Shown here: positions 34,319 to 46,881 of the stretch, one piece after another
Layout: every line of letters starts with the position of its first letter
Numbering within the stretch: the first letter of the stretch is position 1
NCBI RefSeq assembly: GCF_051014445.1
Contig: NC_135141.1
Coordinates: forward strand, 28,605,422 to 28,669,421
DNA from: Colletes latitarsis
Taxonomy: Eukaryota; Arthropoda; Insecta; Hymenoptera; Colletidae
Direction of reading: 5' to 3'
DNA: 64,000 nt
Position numbers and translations under genes: made by a program
Notes under the pieces: generated by a model
Seen by the model: only the letters and a program-made list of their open reading frames with translations
What the model was told of the DNA's origin: nothing
Databases searched by the model: none

Positions 34319-35866
34319 GAAGAAATAACTTCGAAAATATATCGCTTTCCACTGAATTCGAGTAATTTCTTCCAAAATATTGTCGAAGCTCCAAAAAGGC
34401 TTATTTAATGCTCTTATCAACGTTTCCAAGAATTCTCGTTTAGATAAAGATCTCGAGCAACGAATAAGGGAGAAATGACTTTTTCTTCGTTAAAAGGTGG
34501 AAGTGCAAATTAATTTTCATGATCCAATGATTCCAAGGGATCGAAATTCGTCTCGATAACCGTTCGATCGAACGAATCCCTTGTAATTGTGTTTGTTTCG
34601 TCGTCAACCGATCCGGTTTGTCCATCTCTGATTGGAAGTAACTGCGACTGAGACCTCTTTAGCGCGTCGCTTTCGCGTACGTCGTTAATTAAATCAGCCA
34701 CCCTACCGAATTAACTTTCTGCGTGTTTGAGGAAACAATTTTAGGATAAAGCTGTACAACGTCGTCGGTGAATCTGGGTCGACGAAGCAACCTGGCCTAA
34801 TCACCGCGATAATTAGATAAGATTAAAGCTAAACTATCGAGCGAAAACGAACCGTTTAGGAAGACGTTACGAACAATTATATTTGTCTCTTCCTGATTAT
34901 CTACATTTTCTATCCTTGCTTCGGAGCCTCAAACGCTCGTTGATGTCTCTTAATGTTTATATTTTCTACAAATGCAATTCTAAAATAAAATAAATTTCTA
35001 TTTTTCGTACTCTACTTTAACAAGTTGCTTGAGAATGTTTTCAACAAGTTTACGCGCTCAGGAATCAATTTGCATTGCATCAAGTTTTTATTACACTAAA
35101 TACAATTGTCCAACCAGCATACTTTTCAGCGAATCCTTTTTAATTACGGTCTGCTCGATACGAAGGGAATTAACACGGCGTATAATCGATTCAAAAACGA
35201 CCAGGAAGAAAGTTAAAAGTGAAATGGAAATGCAAACAAAAGTTTGATAAGTTACAAATTTCCAAGACAAGATATTCGACTTGCTGCATTATTTTTAATT
35301 ATTCCCAATCGAATGAACAAGCACGAAACGTTGCAGAGGGAAAACGAATCGAGAGGAACGCGTTTCGATTACTGGCGATAGACTTTTGGATCTCCTTAGC
35401 GAGTTGGCTGTTTATTTGTGCTGATATTACAGAACGAACTCGAAGCCTTTAATTAAAAGTACATTCTTTGAGGGGCCAAACTCCCCAAGAAACGTCTCGA
35501 ACGAGACTTCGAGAGCTCCTTAGTATTTGCTGAGAAGAGTTTCTTTACGATCGCTGCCCGGACTACTTAATCGCCTATAATTAAAATTCTTGGGCCAAAA
35601 GGGCGCGTATAATATCCTCCGAGCGTTCGAAACTAATTCCAGGCTCAAACTTCTGCGGTCAGTTTCGCGTTTGAGCGCGAATTTCGAAAACATGGCTGTT
35701 GGACGCGAAGATAATTATTTATACTGTCTTAATCGCTGCTTCTACCTAATAATTTCATCGATCGAGAAGCTTTATGTATCGAGTAAATTTAAACAAAAGT
35801 TACGTTTGAATTAATAATTAGATGAATTCATTACTTGCAATGTAATTTGGAAAATAGACCAATATA
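34319..35866. other. Unique stretch, no gene supported
   Basis: Short frames (60-77 codons) only. No recognised motif. Confidence 0.5.
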
Positions 35867-35867
35867 T

Positions 35868-36073
35868 TTTGAAAAATTTGAACATATCGAGCGAAATACG
35901 TAATTTTAGCTGTTTCAAATTTTCTTGAAAGTTTGATGCTAGCGAATCAGGTGAATCTCAAAGAATCCTGTTTCCATGGAACGTGAATTTATTGCAACGC
36001 AATTTTGAATATACTGAGTGAAATAGGTAATTTTAGGTATTTTAAATTTTCTTGAAAGTTTGATGCTCGCGAG
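35868..36073. repeat. Local two-copy duplication
   Basis: TTTTCTTGAAAGTTTGATGCT with upstream GAGYGAAATASGTAATTTTA occurs twice, at 35868-35946 and 35997-36073, offset about 127 bp. Probably a small tandem duplication. Confidence 0.75.
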
Positions 36074-38400
36074 GGTAGAATCGAATTCACAGGGCGTTAA
36101 ATGCGCGCAGCGAAGAGACGTTGAATATTCACGAGTTAATTATACAATGCGCCTTAATGTGCGGAAAACGTCGAAGTTTCAGGGACGCAGGTTGCGAGAA
36201 AACAGAAGAAAAAGCTTTTAAAGAACCGATCCGACTACGTGTAAGTGTGTTAACGACGGTAAGAAACGACGACGCAGAATGGCCTTAGAAACGGGGCACG
36301 TTTCCCCGTAACGAACCGACGGTTCAGAATTTAATTCTAAAAGGACTGGCTGCTAAGAGACTTACCCCTACAGCCGGCTTTACATAATCTGCGTTGCTGT
36401 ACACTGCCGACCATAAGTTTCAAACCCCTCGGTGAACCGGAAACGGACTGTTTTATGAAAATACAATTGTCTCGCGTATAAGTTTTCCTATTAAATTCTA
36501 CAGATTAATCCCCATACCTAAGAAAACATTGGCTTCTATTTCTACCATTATAAATTATTTCCACGTGTAAGTTCCCGCAATTCTAATCGAAAACCAATTG
36601 TGACCGAATCAATACCGTACGTCAAATAAATTCCATGGCGAGAACGAACGATAGCATCGTTGTGAAATAATTGGAATGTTTCGTGATTGGAAAATTAACC
36701 AAATACCAGCAGACATTGAGAAACGTATTAAATGTACGTAATTAAAGCAACGTCGTGTATTTGCTGTAAAATGCAGCAAATTTATCGTGTATCGCGGATA
36801 TTATTTTATATTAAGTACTGTACGCTCATAGTAAATATTCCACGTTTAATGCACGGTATTTTATGAACGACTACCTTACGCAGGATTTTTCGTAATAAAT
36901 GGAATCCAGCATGGAGCGAATTTGTCACTCGAGAGCAATAAAGTCAGACCATACGGGCATATAGAATAGAATAAATGTATTCTTATTATTATTATAGTAA
37001 ATCGAGAATCCCACTCGTAAAAATTATAAATAGTAAATATACTAATTTAAATAACTGTTGTTACTTGGAACGATTAAAATTCAAATTATAGAGTTTTTCA
37101 TTCGAAGACTGTTAATTTCTTTTGTCTGTTAGTATTCTGTGGGCCACTCTCAGCTATTAGCGCAATTTGTTTATGTATAATGGATTGAAAACAATGTCCC
37201 CGCAACGGTTCGTTGGAATGCGGTTACTTCATCAACTTCCAGTGTCAGTTATCCCTGGAATTCCACGATCCAATCACATTCTCTATGTGTTCAATAGCAT
37301 GTGAAATTTAATCTCGTCGAAACTAATGCAATCCGCTTCTTCGTAGAATCTAAATACGCTAAATTCGGTTACTGGCCGGCGATTTCACTTGTCACGGAAC
37401 AACAACGAAATCTCCCCGACCGTTCGATGACGTTTAATTAATTATCGATCCTTATTTATCATACTTCAAAAATTCTCGAAGACTCTAAATATTACTCGAT
37501 TATTAAAGAGCGACATTTTCGAACATTGCCTGTTAGCACTGAACATTTATGATAAATACCTCTGACGAAAGTTTGGAAATCAGCTACGTATAAGTGTTCG
37601 TGACTTACCTGAAACAGAAAAGAATAAATTACGTTAGCGACGAAGAAAAATAACCTTGGCTTCGGTTAGATCAATGGTGGAGGATATTTTGGCATTTAAT
37701 TCTTGTCTGTTTCGTATTTCTATATTCTTACGATAACAAGGGAGTTAATATACAATTTGTTTCAGAAATTGAGTCGTTCGAATCTGCCAAATAGCATTTC
37801 TCTGTTACGACCTGTTTTATAGGAACTAAAATCGAAGAAAAACAACGCTAGCCACGTCGTAACACTCGAGAGTAGCTGTTGAGCCTATAACCTCCTTGAT
37901 CCAGAGATCACGAACACGATCTACCCTCGTCTCGATACTACCAAGGGATATTGAACCCGGAATAAATAGCCCTCCCATCGTTACTCGAGTGACAAAGGAA
38001 CAAATCCAGCACATCCGACGGATACCCGACGCAAGAAACCTATCTCTCGAATCACTTTTGTTGCCAACGACTAAAACAACCCCAGAGATCCTTGGAAACC
38101 ATAAAACAACTCTTAACGATTACGCTTTAAAAATAAACTTCCCTTCGATCTAAACGATGATACTTTATTTAACGATACAAAACGAACGAAAGACAATACA
38201 CATTTTTTATGCTGGCTAAATGCAGAGCGTAACGTTAATTTAACGGCAGAATTTTCCGGGGACACTTTGCGTGCCCGCGCGATGCACACAGTTTCTTTTC
38301 AAAGAACGTACGCGTAAAGGGAGCGTGGGCGGAAAAATGAGCACGCGGAAGAAATGATTCCGGGATTACTTAATGGTTGCGTCGCGGCCAGAGTCACGGA
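36074..38400. other. Unique stretch, no gene supported
   Basis: Frames up to 85 codons only. No recognised motif, repeat or RNA gene. Confidence 0.5.
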
Positions 38401-38421
38401 ACAACGGGACTGCCGCGGGAT

Positions 38422-38551
38422 TATAAAAGTCACGGTGAAAAATCGCGGCACCTTCTGCTCGACCGAGTTAAACAACCAAGAACGACATAATCTAAGATAA
38501 AGCCGCGCTGCTGATCCACGGCCTCGAGATTATAAAGCCGCGACGTCGCGG
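38422..38551 (+). promoter_or_regulatory. Possible core-promoter region upstream of the 391-bp repeat
   Basis: GC-rich DNA (38220-38720) contains TATAAAA at 38422-38428 and TATAAA at 38531-38536. The second is followed at once by the perfect 14-bp palindrome CCGCGACGTCGCGG (38538-38551). Direction and use are inferred from position only: the tandem repeat with splice-like sites begins 220 bp downstream. TATA-like strings are common in AT-rich genomes, so this is weak. Confidence 0.25.
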
Positions 38552-38773
38552 TGGCGTTTCTTGCTAGACAGGCCTCCTCTGGAATTAAATCTCCCGTTTG
38601 TCGGCGGCGAGACGAGTTTCCCGGTTTTCTTCCTCCTATTCCGTTCGTTTCTCCTCCGCTATTTTCTCCGCGATCTCATCGAACCGTCGCGTGTCTCGTT
38701 TTATTTCGCAATTAAGGAAACTCCGAGCCGATAAAATCGATCGTTTCACTCTCTTTTACCTTTCCGGCTGTTA

Positions 38774-39946
38774 TTTAATATAACAGGACTGTCAGGTAAG
38801 AAGATTGTTGTCCACTTCTGCCGATCTATTACCAGTGTTTCTCGATGTTTTGTAGCAGAAAACCTGGTTATTTCAGTTAATCGTGGATCGCAGGAAGCTT
38901 GCAATGGGTCATTATACGCTTATTGTGGGTCATCGGAAGTCTACAGTGGGGCATTTCGAACTCATGGTGGACCACGTCGAACTTGGCGTGGGTCACTCGA
39001 AACTCATAGTGGGCCATATACAGAATTTGGAGTCGCTATCAAACGAGGAGCATATCCACAGACTTTTCATTTTACATTGCCCAATTTATTCGTCAAGAAC
39101 TTGTGTTTCAAGGGTAAAATCGTCACCTAAGGCACGACATAAGATGTTTAGACGGCGTTTAGCATTTAATATAACAGGACTGTCAGGTAAGAAGATTGTT
39201 GTCCACTTCTGCCGATCTATTACCAGTGTTTCTCGATGTTTTGTAGCAGAAAACCTGGTTATTTCAGTTAATCATGGATCGCAGGAAGCTTGCAATGGGT
39301 CATTATACGCTTATTGTGGGTCATCGGAAGTCTACAGTGGGTCACTTCGAATTCATGGTGGACCACGTAGAAATTGGTGTGGGTCACTCGAAACTCATAG
39401 TGGGCCATATACAGAATTTGATGTCGCTATCAAACGAGGAGCATATCCACAGACTTTTCCTCTTACATTCCCGAATTTATTCGTCAAGAACTTGTGTTTC
39501 AAGGGTAAAATCGTCGCCTGAGGCACGACGTAAGATGTTTAGACGGCGTTTAGCATTTAATATAACAGGACTGTCAGGTAAGAAGATTGTTGTCCACTTC
39601 TGCCGATCTATTACCAGTGTTTCTCGATGTTTTGTAGCAGAAAACCTGGTTATTTCAGTTAATCGTGGATCGCAGGAAGCTTGCAATGGGTCATTATACG
39701 CTTATTGTGGGTCATCGAAAGTCTACAGTGGGGCATTTCGAACTCATGGTGGACCACGTCGAACTTGGCGTGGGTCACTCGAAACTCATAGTGGGCCATA
39801 TACAGAATTTGGAGTCGCTATCAAACGAGGAGCATATCCACAGACTTTTCCTCTTACATTGCCCAATTTATTCGTCAAGAACTTGTGTTTCAAGGGTAAA
39901 ATCGTCACCTAAGGCACGACGTAAGATGTTTAGACGGCGTTTAGCA
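38774..39946 (+). repeat. Three exact 391-bp tandem copies with internal 21-bp minisatellite and splice-like sites
   Basis: Units begin TTTAATATAACAGGACTG at 38774, 39165 and 39556 and differ by few substitutions. Each holds CAG|GTAAGA (donor-like; breaks after 38795, 39186 and 39577), then 81 nt later TTATTTCAG (acceptor-like). Next comes a run of about six 21-bp repeats around GTGGGTCACTCGAAACTCAT. Translated, these give heptads such as YTLIVGH and SKLIVGH in one frame and LETHSGP-type heptads in another. Because 391 = 3n+1, a frame that leaves one unit enters the next shifted by one, which yields 212-codon open frames. Only the middle copy has ATG at the start (39274); the others have GTG. 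The 81-nt segment is a multiple of three without stops, so spliced and unspliced forms both stay open. Confidence 0.93.
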
Positions 39947-41584
39947 TTTTGGCAGCCCCGCGGATGCAATCAGCGCGTTATCAGCGAAGAAACAATGCAA
40001 GCTTCTAAATTGTTGCGTGCTTACTCGTACGCGCCGAGTGTCGTTCGCTGCAACGCGGCGCCCTATTTGCTGTTCGCCGCAACACGTTCCACCGACGACT
40101 CATTCGTCGTTCCATAGTTGCGCGGGTTTAGCAAATTCGACAAATTTTGGCTCGTTCCCCGATTCTGCGATCCGAGAAACACAAACATACGCTGTCAACA
40201 GATGCAACGACGCTACGCTGACGGAACAGCTGAGAAAAGTATCCGTGTAGCATTCAGTCTTTCAAATTTCTGATCTAACTGATGAAAAAATCGTGAACCA
40301 TTGTTATTAGAACGTTACAACGGATTCATTAGCAAGGAATACTCTCTCGTTTGAACAGTTTCGAGAGTGATTACAATATCGGTGAATTCTCGAAAGTACA
40401 GCAAACATCTGACAGTGTCGGAGGTTTACAAGCCTCGAGGATGCTCGATGAAATCTACGAAATGCTGAATGCATACTACGATGTTCGATTGTTCTCGTGG
40501 ATTCCTATCGTATACGGCAAACATCGTTGACTCTATTATTTTGAACGCATACCTCGTCCAACGTGAACGAATGTTCAGTGACGAGTTCGCAAACTAAGAT
40601 TTTTATAAACGTTCGACTTCGATCCTAAGCCCCTCGCGACAATTACGATCCCGTTTGCCATCGCGGTAAAGAACATTTAGGTCGCGAAAGCTAATTTTCC
40701 TAATGTTTGAGACGAAGCGTGGAATATGAAGTTTCGTACCTATTTAAAAAGTTTTAATTTAGGAAGTCTGACATCAACGAACAGTTATAAAATATAACTT
40801 TCTTTGAGACTTGTAAAGACAGCGGAATTTAGTGCTTTGGAGTAATAAAACGCACTAATTGCCAATTGAAACTTGGATATTCTAATATTTCTATGTATTA
40901 ATAAAGTTAAAAAATTGTTCACAGATTGTCTCGAAATAAGAGTCAATTTTTAAGTTACTTCGAAACGATTACGTGACTTTGTAATGGATTATTATATTTT
41001 CTTTTGACAATATACGACGAATACGATCCGCGAAGAGTAAACATAATGTGTGCAAATACGCCGACGGTAATAAATTTATTTTTTTCATTTTGTTTTCTTT
41101 ACGATCGCGCTTTCCGCAAGCACGCGTGCACACGTTGGCACGACTGTAAACTTCTCAACTTTTACAACGCGGCCGCGTTCTTCTTTGCCTCCTTGGTAGA
41201 AAAATAACGCCGGCGCTGAAATAAACACCGTCGCGTCGGTTTTTCCAAGCGAAACCGGGAAATGTTTCAGGAATTTCACGACCGATGCTTGAAAGTCTGA
41301 CTAATTACGCGAATCTCAACCGTTGGTCGAGGCTGATGACGTTGTCGCGGCGAGATCCGCGTCGACGTGGAGCAATATCGAGCGATCGAGGGTGAAAAAC
41401 GAAGGTGGAAATTTTTCAAGCAATTTCTTCCCCGTCCAATAACTGTCTACGACAAACGTCAAATATCGGTGGAACCGCGATCCGGTTATTGTAAGAAGAA
41501 ATACGCCACGAGTTGACACCGATGTACTGTCTGGAACTCACCGATCCGCGAACATTTTCATTTCTGGGCCAAATATAGCAAAAT
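39947..41584. other. Unique stretch, no gene supported
   Basis: The third 391-bp unit is followed by CpG-rich sequence to about 40240, then AT-rich DNA. Frames are below 80 codons apart from read-through from the repeat. Nothing recognised. Confidence 0.5.
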
Positions 41585-41631
41585 AGCGCGACTTTCGAGT
41601 GATCCACCATAAGATTCGAGTGACCCACTAA
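41585..41631 (-). repeat. Stray inverted fragment of the 21-bp minisatellite
   Basis: On the minus strand it reads GTGGGTCACTCGAATCTTAT and GGTGGATCACTCGAAA, i.e. about two 21-bp units like those at 38.9-39.8 kb, and translates MGHSNLMVDHS. It is 1.65 kb from the main array and in inverted orientation, and it abuts a truncated MITE. Confidence 0.8.
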
Positions 41632-41756
41632 ATGTTTATTAATTCTCTTATAGAAAATTAGGGTAAATTTCCAGAAATCCAGTCGAGTAAATTTTTCACA
41701 ATTTTTATTAGAAATTACGAGTCATTTTGAACCACTTCCGGTAGTTCCAGCGTTAA
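41632..41756 (-). mobile_element. Truncated TTAA MITE (relative of 46.67 kb)
   Basis: On the minus strand it starts TTAACGCTGGAACTACCGGA and follows the element at 46670-46881 (AAGTGG, AATTTCTAATAAAAATT, TTTACTCGACT) until AATAAACATTT, where it stops abruptly against the minisatellite fragment. The distal end is missing. Confidence 0.75.
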
Positions 41757-43061
41757 GAATCGCTGATACGATAATTTGAAAGTGGCTCTACTTAGCATAT
41801 CGTGAATCGAGCCCGGTTATTAAAAAGTAATTACACAGCAAAGGAGCCGTTATTAATGTTTCCTTCGTCGTTAGATTCAGTCGTTCGTAGTTTATCATTA
41901 CAATTATTTCCAATTACACGCTCTCGAGGCGGAATTTCGTGGCGGCCGAGCGTATACTTAAAAATGATTGAAGATGGGTCGTTTGCGAATTCATGTCTCG
42001 GAAACAACGTCCCGAACTATCTCGGCCGCATGACGCGAATTGTAAACCGCGGCGCGGCAACAATATTCATAAAATTCAATGGCCAAGCCGCGGGAACACG
42101 ACCAATTTACACGTTCGCATAACGGAACGGAAAGGAAACCGGAAATGCAACCTGAATCCTCGAGATCAACATTTTCCAGAAAAGTATTACACCGTCGCGT
42201 ACGTGCTCCAAGAAACGAATCGACGATCGTAATCGTGGTATCAAACAAGTATCCTTAAAGGACCTTCTGGTAAAGAAATCTTCGTCAATTTTAATGAAAC
42301 TTAATAGGCTTGTAGGCTCGTACGACAATCGTAAAATTATAAATGGTCGATCAATGATGAAAACAGTGAGTAAAAGTTAAAAACCATAACATATAGGAGA
42401 GCTTGAATTTTTTGGGATTGAAATTTTCTCGTTCAAAAATCAGGTTTGCAATTCAAAATTACAAGCTTCAATATCGATCGTATTTCTGTATTGCATACAT
42501 AAATACCATAAAAGACGAAACGAGAGCGTTGATTCGACCACTGAGCGCAGATTGTTATCAAAAGAAATTTATCGTTTCCAAGCATCGGTTAACCAAATCC
42601 AAAAACTGCAATCTAATCCGCCCTAAACGTGTTCCCAGCAAAACCGATACAAACGAATGAAAATTTAACAGCCGGTTTTACACCAACACACGTCCAACCT
42701 CCGCACATCGTCGTGTACTTTTAACAAACGTTCCGCGCGGATTTACAGTGGATTTAAACGGGACGAAGCACCGCGGCTGCGAAAATTCGGCCGCGCGTCG
42801 AAAATTTCCATCTTTATTTCCTTTTAATTGGGAATTTCGCTCTTCGTACTCTCATCCTGCTGGCCGACCCTTCCCCGTGAGAATGGCGCAGATGCACCAG
42901 GATTTACACGCACCTAAAGTAACACCGGAACACGGGCCAACACCTAACGAGGCTTCGAAGGCTCAAAACGAGTCCTTCCTAAATTATCTCGTCGAAAACT
43001 CCCGCAAGATCCACACGACGATTCTTTGTTTCGAACTTTGATACCGTTTGGAATTGGACTT
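41757..43061. other. Unique stretch, no gene supported
   Basis: Frames of 79-106 codons at 41802-42328 overlap on both strands, and a 97-codon frame lies at 42748-43041. None has a recognised domain. Confidence 0.5.
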
Positions 43062-44282
43062 CATCGAAATATATTCACTATTTTAGGAGTTATGGCCATT
43101 TGCAAATTGGACAAGTTTTATATGGTTTTTCTCACTTTACGGGGTTGAGGTACAATTTTTCGAATATTTTTAGAATTTCTACACATTCTTGACTAAAATA
43201 CGCGTTGTTTGCTTTTTGAAACATTAAAATCCCCCAATCCGTTCAGGACTTATGATGTTTTAAACGTACGCATGAAATTTCAGTGAAACATATCAACGTA
43301 TGATCAGACATCGCATTTTCAGTAAGGAATTTTTTTCTCGAAACTGTGTAGAATTTCGAGGGTATATGTATTGACCAAAAATGATTGTAATTGACCCCTG
43401 CAGCCAAATATAATTTTTTCAGAACGATTTGAAATTTTTTTTTTTCGTCGAAAAATTTGTCCAGTTACTGAATTTTTTTCTCGAAAGTGGGTAGGATTTC
43501 GGGGGTAGGTCTATTCACCAAAAATGATTGTAATAGACCCCTGCAATTAAAAATAATTTTTTTAGAACGAACTGAAATTATTTAATTTTGTCGAAAAATT
43601 TCACACCTTCTCGAATTTTTTTCTCGAAAGTGGGTAGGATTTCGAGGGTATGTCTAATGACCAAAAATGATTGTACTTGACCCCCGCAACCGAAAATAAT
43701 TTTTTTAGAACGATTCGAAAATTTTTTTTTCGTCGAAAAATTTAGGCACCTACCCCCTGTCGATTTTTCTTAAAAATTCGTTTTTCATTTTTAGTAATTT
43801 TGTTTGACGCCCTACAGAAAAGTTGTCTAATACTTTTTTGTAGGTATCCATGAGCTCTACTTCAGAAAAGTTTCATTGAAATATATTCACAATTGTAGGA
43901 GTTATGACTGTTTGAAAATTGGACCATTTTTATGGGGTTTTTCTCATTTTGTTGGGTCAAGGACCAACTTTTCGAATATTTTTGCGATTTGTACACATTC
44001 TCCATCAAAAAATCAAAAAACGCGTAGTTTGCTTTTTTAAACATCAAAATCGTCCAATCCGTTCAAAAGTTATGACGTTTTAAAGATTTACATGAAATTT
44101 CAGTGAAACATCTCAACGGTATGGTCAGACATTACATTTTCGGTAAGGAATTTTTTTCTCGAAACTGGGTAGGATTTCAGGGGTATGTCTAATGACCAAA
44201 AATGATTGTAATCGACCCCCGCAACTAAAAATATTTTTTTCGAACGATTTGAAATTTTTTAATTTTGTCGAAAAAATGGCGT
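43062..44282. repeat. Composite X/Y dispersed repeat, copy E, no terminal repeats seen
   Basis: It begins with a partial Y module (43062-43320), followed by X modules at about 43326, 43470 and 43614, a full Y (43745-44130) and a final X at 44148. It ends in GAAATTTTTTAATTTTGTCG at about 44275. Close in sequence to 8695-10310 and to the interior of 14989-16169. No CAGGG-type arms flank it. Confidence 0.88.
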
Positions 44283-46669
44283 GAATGGCGTCATTTAAAA
44301 AATATGCTAACGAAGAAATGCGATCATTTTAAGAGTAATTATCGTAAGAATGAACATCGCTAAGTAAAAATTGTCGATTCAAACAACTGTTATGGGGTTA
44401 AAGTACGAAGTCCACCATTTCCAGTTTGAGAAACCCTGCGCTGATTAATCTCCCTAGCAAGGGTGGTACTTTAAAAATTAGTCACGAGTAAATGTTCGAA
44501 ATAATTTTTACCGCCTGTGGTTGCACACGATCGTGCACCGGTATTTTCCACGACAGCCAATAAAGACGCGTGCGAACACGGCGTGGAAACCAGCACGGAA
44601 GAATAGGATGGAAGCGGATGTAGCTCGAGGGCCTTTCACAGCCCCTAACACGAAACCGCACTTCGTCGGCATTTGCGTTTTAACGCCTCGCGCTTTTACT
44701 CCGACGAAATCGCCCCCTTTTCTCGTTGCAGTCCCACCGACCGACCGATCCGTCGATTGTTCGATTTGTTTCAAACTTGTTTTCAACTACCCTTCGCCGC
44801 CGATCAGGCCTCTTTCGGGCGTCGAGCTCGTCGCGATTAGCGAACGTAAAAGCTCGACGTTTAGTCCACGGTGTGTCTCGTGGTTTGTCCCGGAAACGGT
44901 TCAGAATCCGGGACTTCCGATCGGGGTGAAATTTTATTCGCGAAATACGGTGAATAAAATTTCCACGGAACAAAAACATTTTTACACGCACGATTCGCCC
45001 GTCGATTCATAATATTTTTGCCCCGCGGGGCTTTCCCACGATTTCTCTCGATTTTAATGAAGGACTTTTTAATCAAGAGTCGTAATTTAAACGGACGTAT
45101 TTCTCTTTTTCATTTTAACGCGTCACGGCTCGCTACGCATGAACAAAAACAACCGGTACTGCGTACGAACCAACGCGTGGGAGTACGTACGAGCGGTACA
45201 AATATTTATTACTTTTAGGGTAGACGTCAAAAGTCAAAATGTGGAATTTTAATCGCATTTATAAATAAAATAAGACTATCAACCAGTAGTAAGGCCCAAA
45301 ACACGAAATATAACGGAAACTAAAATAGTAACAGCGAACAGATGGAAAAGACGAAACAAAGAGAGAAGAGAAATTTACGCGTGGATTGCGCCAAAGTTGA
45401 ACGTACACGAGTACAAATCACTGTAATTTCGTTCGAAAAGTTTCTTTTCGCCGGAAATGTCCGTACCGACAGCCTCGAAGTAGATTAAACGTTACGGTGG
45501 CATTTTTGTTACTGCCGTTCGTAGATGAACTTTTCGATAAATTCACAAAGCGTGGAAGTACTCGAGAATTTTCAGTAAATTACACGGTAAATTCGCCGAC
45601 ATGCTAAAAATTGTGAAAAGGCACTCGCTCAAACCAGCCGTTCCGAATTCTTTCATTTCGGTACACTGTCGTGTTATTCAATTATAAAGTAAAAAGCACC
45701 ATCGCTCTTTTGTGCCGGACAAAGGACAAACACCCCTTTGTTATCGCAGGTTCGCGTAATATTCCATAAAAATCGCAATTCTCGCATAATGACCCTTCGA
45801 AATCCAAAGCGGTTTAAAGGCGCGCGCAATGGTAAAATCTCTCGTTGAATAATTGTGACGCGGTGAATAATTATGGTACATTTCGGTGTCTCCTGGGCGC
45901 AGAATTTTCAGCAGTATTTTTCAAACTACGGTCCAACAGAGTCGCGATGGTACCTGCACGCGTTTAACAAGATCCGCGAACTCTTGCGAGAGCAAAGGAA
46001 ACGCATTACAAGGCGAAATAAAAAGTTTCCCCCCTGGATATTATATTTTATATTACAAGTATCGATAAAATCACCATAAAGCGCCGTTCGAGAGACAATA
46101 GTGCTTCCTGGCGGAGTACTTTGTTAAATATCTTTGCTGTCAAGAGGGATCGTCGAGAAGCGAATAGCGAAATTTCGCGATAATATTGATCGCGACTGGA
46201 ACGATGGTTTTGTATATTATTTTAAAAATTCTTGCAAAAACGCGGTGATTGAAATCGATAAAGACTCGCGTTCGGGATTCTTCGAATTCCCGCTGCTTCG
46301 ACGCATCGTGATATTTGAAATACCTTGTTCAAAATACAAAAGTATTTTGTACCAAACGGGACAGAAATTCGAATCGAAACCAAACATTGAATCGCTCCGC
46401 GACGAGCTATTAATTTACCTGTACAAACGAAAGCATATGTTTACCAATACGCATTGTTTATTGATGACCGATCGCGTCGCATAATTAATTCAACAAGTTT
46501 TCTATTGTCAACAGAACAATTAATTATTTTAAATGTGCATCCTCTCGTGCTCGCATCTAGATTCAATAAATTCTTCAACATACTGAAATTTTAAATTATT
46601 TTAGAGAGTACAGAATAATAGCAGGCTTTTATTTCATAGTGCATTTCATATTAAATCAATTAACACCAG
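44283..46669. other. Unique stretch, CpG-rich at 44.5-45.2 kb, no gene supported
   Basis: At 44508-45218 there are frames of 163, 103, 92 and 71 codons on both strands. The 163-codon plus frame (44521-45012) starts with ATG but has no recognised domain, is rich in P, R and S, and is mirrored by equally open minus frames, so it is probably a composition effect. A 116-codon frame at 46134-46484 does not start with ATG. Confidence 0.45.
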
Positions 46670-46881
46670 AACTGCAGGAAGTGGTACAAAATGATTCATA
46701 ATTTCTAATAAAAATTCTAAAAAATTTACTCGACTAGATTTTTGAAAGTTCACCTTAATTTTCTATGAAAGAATGAATAAACATTTGTTTCCATTGCATT
46801 ATACGTTTCATCGAGTATCTATCCTTTGAATTTTGTTGGTACAAATAAATACACCATAATTGTCGATAGTTCCTGTATTAA
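46670..46881 (+). mobile_element. TTAA-flanked MITE, near complete
   Basis: The left end is TTAACACCAGAACTGCAGGA. The right end ends GTTCCTGTATTAA, whose complement is TTAATACAGGAAC. TTAA borders both sides. It is 212 bp, AT-rich and non-coding. Family relatives at 25895-26056 and 41632-41756 show that it is dispersed. TTAA targeting and the short inverted ends point to mobilisation by a piggyBac-type transposase elsewhere in the genome. Confidence 0.75.

Noticed and set aside
38788..38799. ACTGTCAGGTAA resembling part of the miR-8/miR-200 mature sequence in each 391-bp unit
   Set aside because: Bases on both sides differ from the mature miRNA and no hairpin partner is visible; the motif is better explained as a splice-donor-like CAG|GTAAGA.
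39910..39920. TAAGGCACGAC resembling the start of miR-124 (also at 39128 and 39519)
   Set aside because: It diverges after 10 nt and is part of the 391-bp repeat with no hairpin.
44521..45012. 163-codon ATG-started open frame
   Set aside because: No recognised domain; CpG-rich DNA leaves minus-strand frames of 92 and 103 codons open over the same bases, so its length is not informative.
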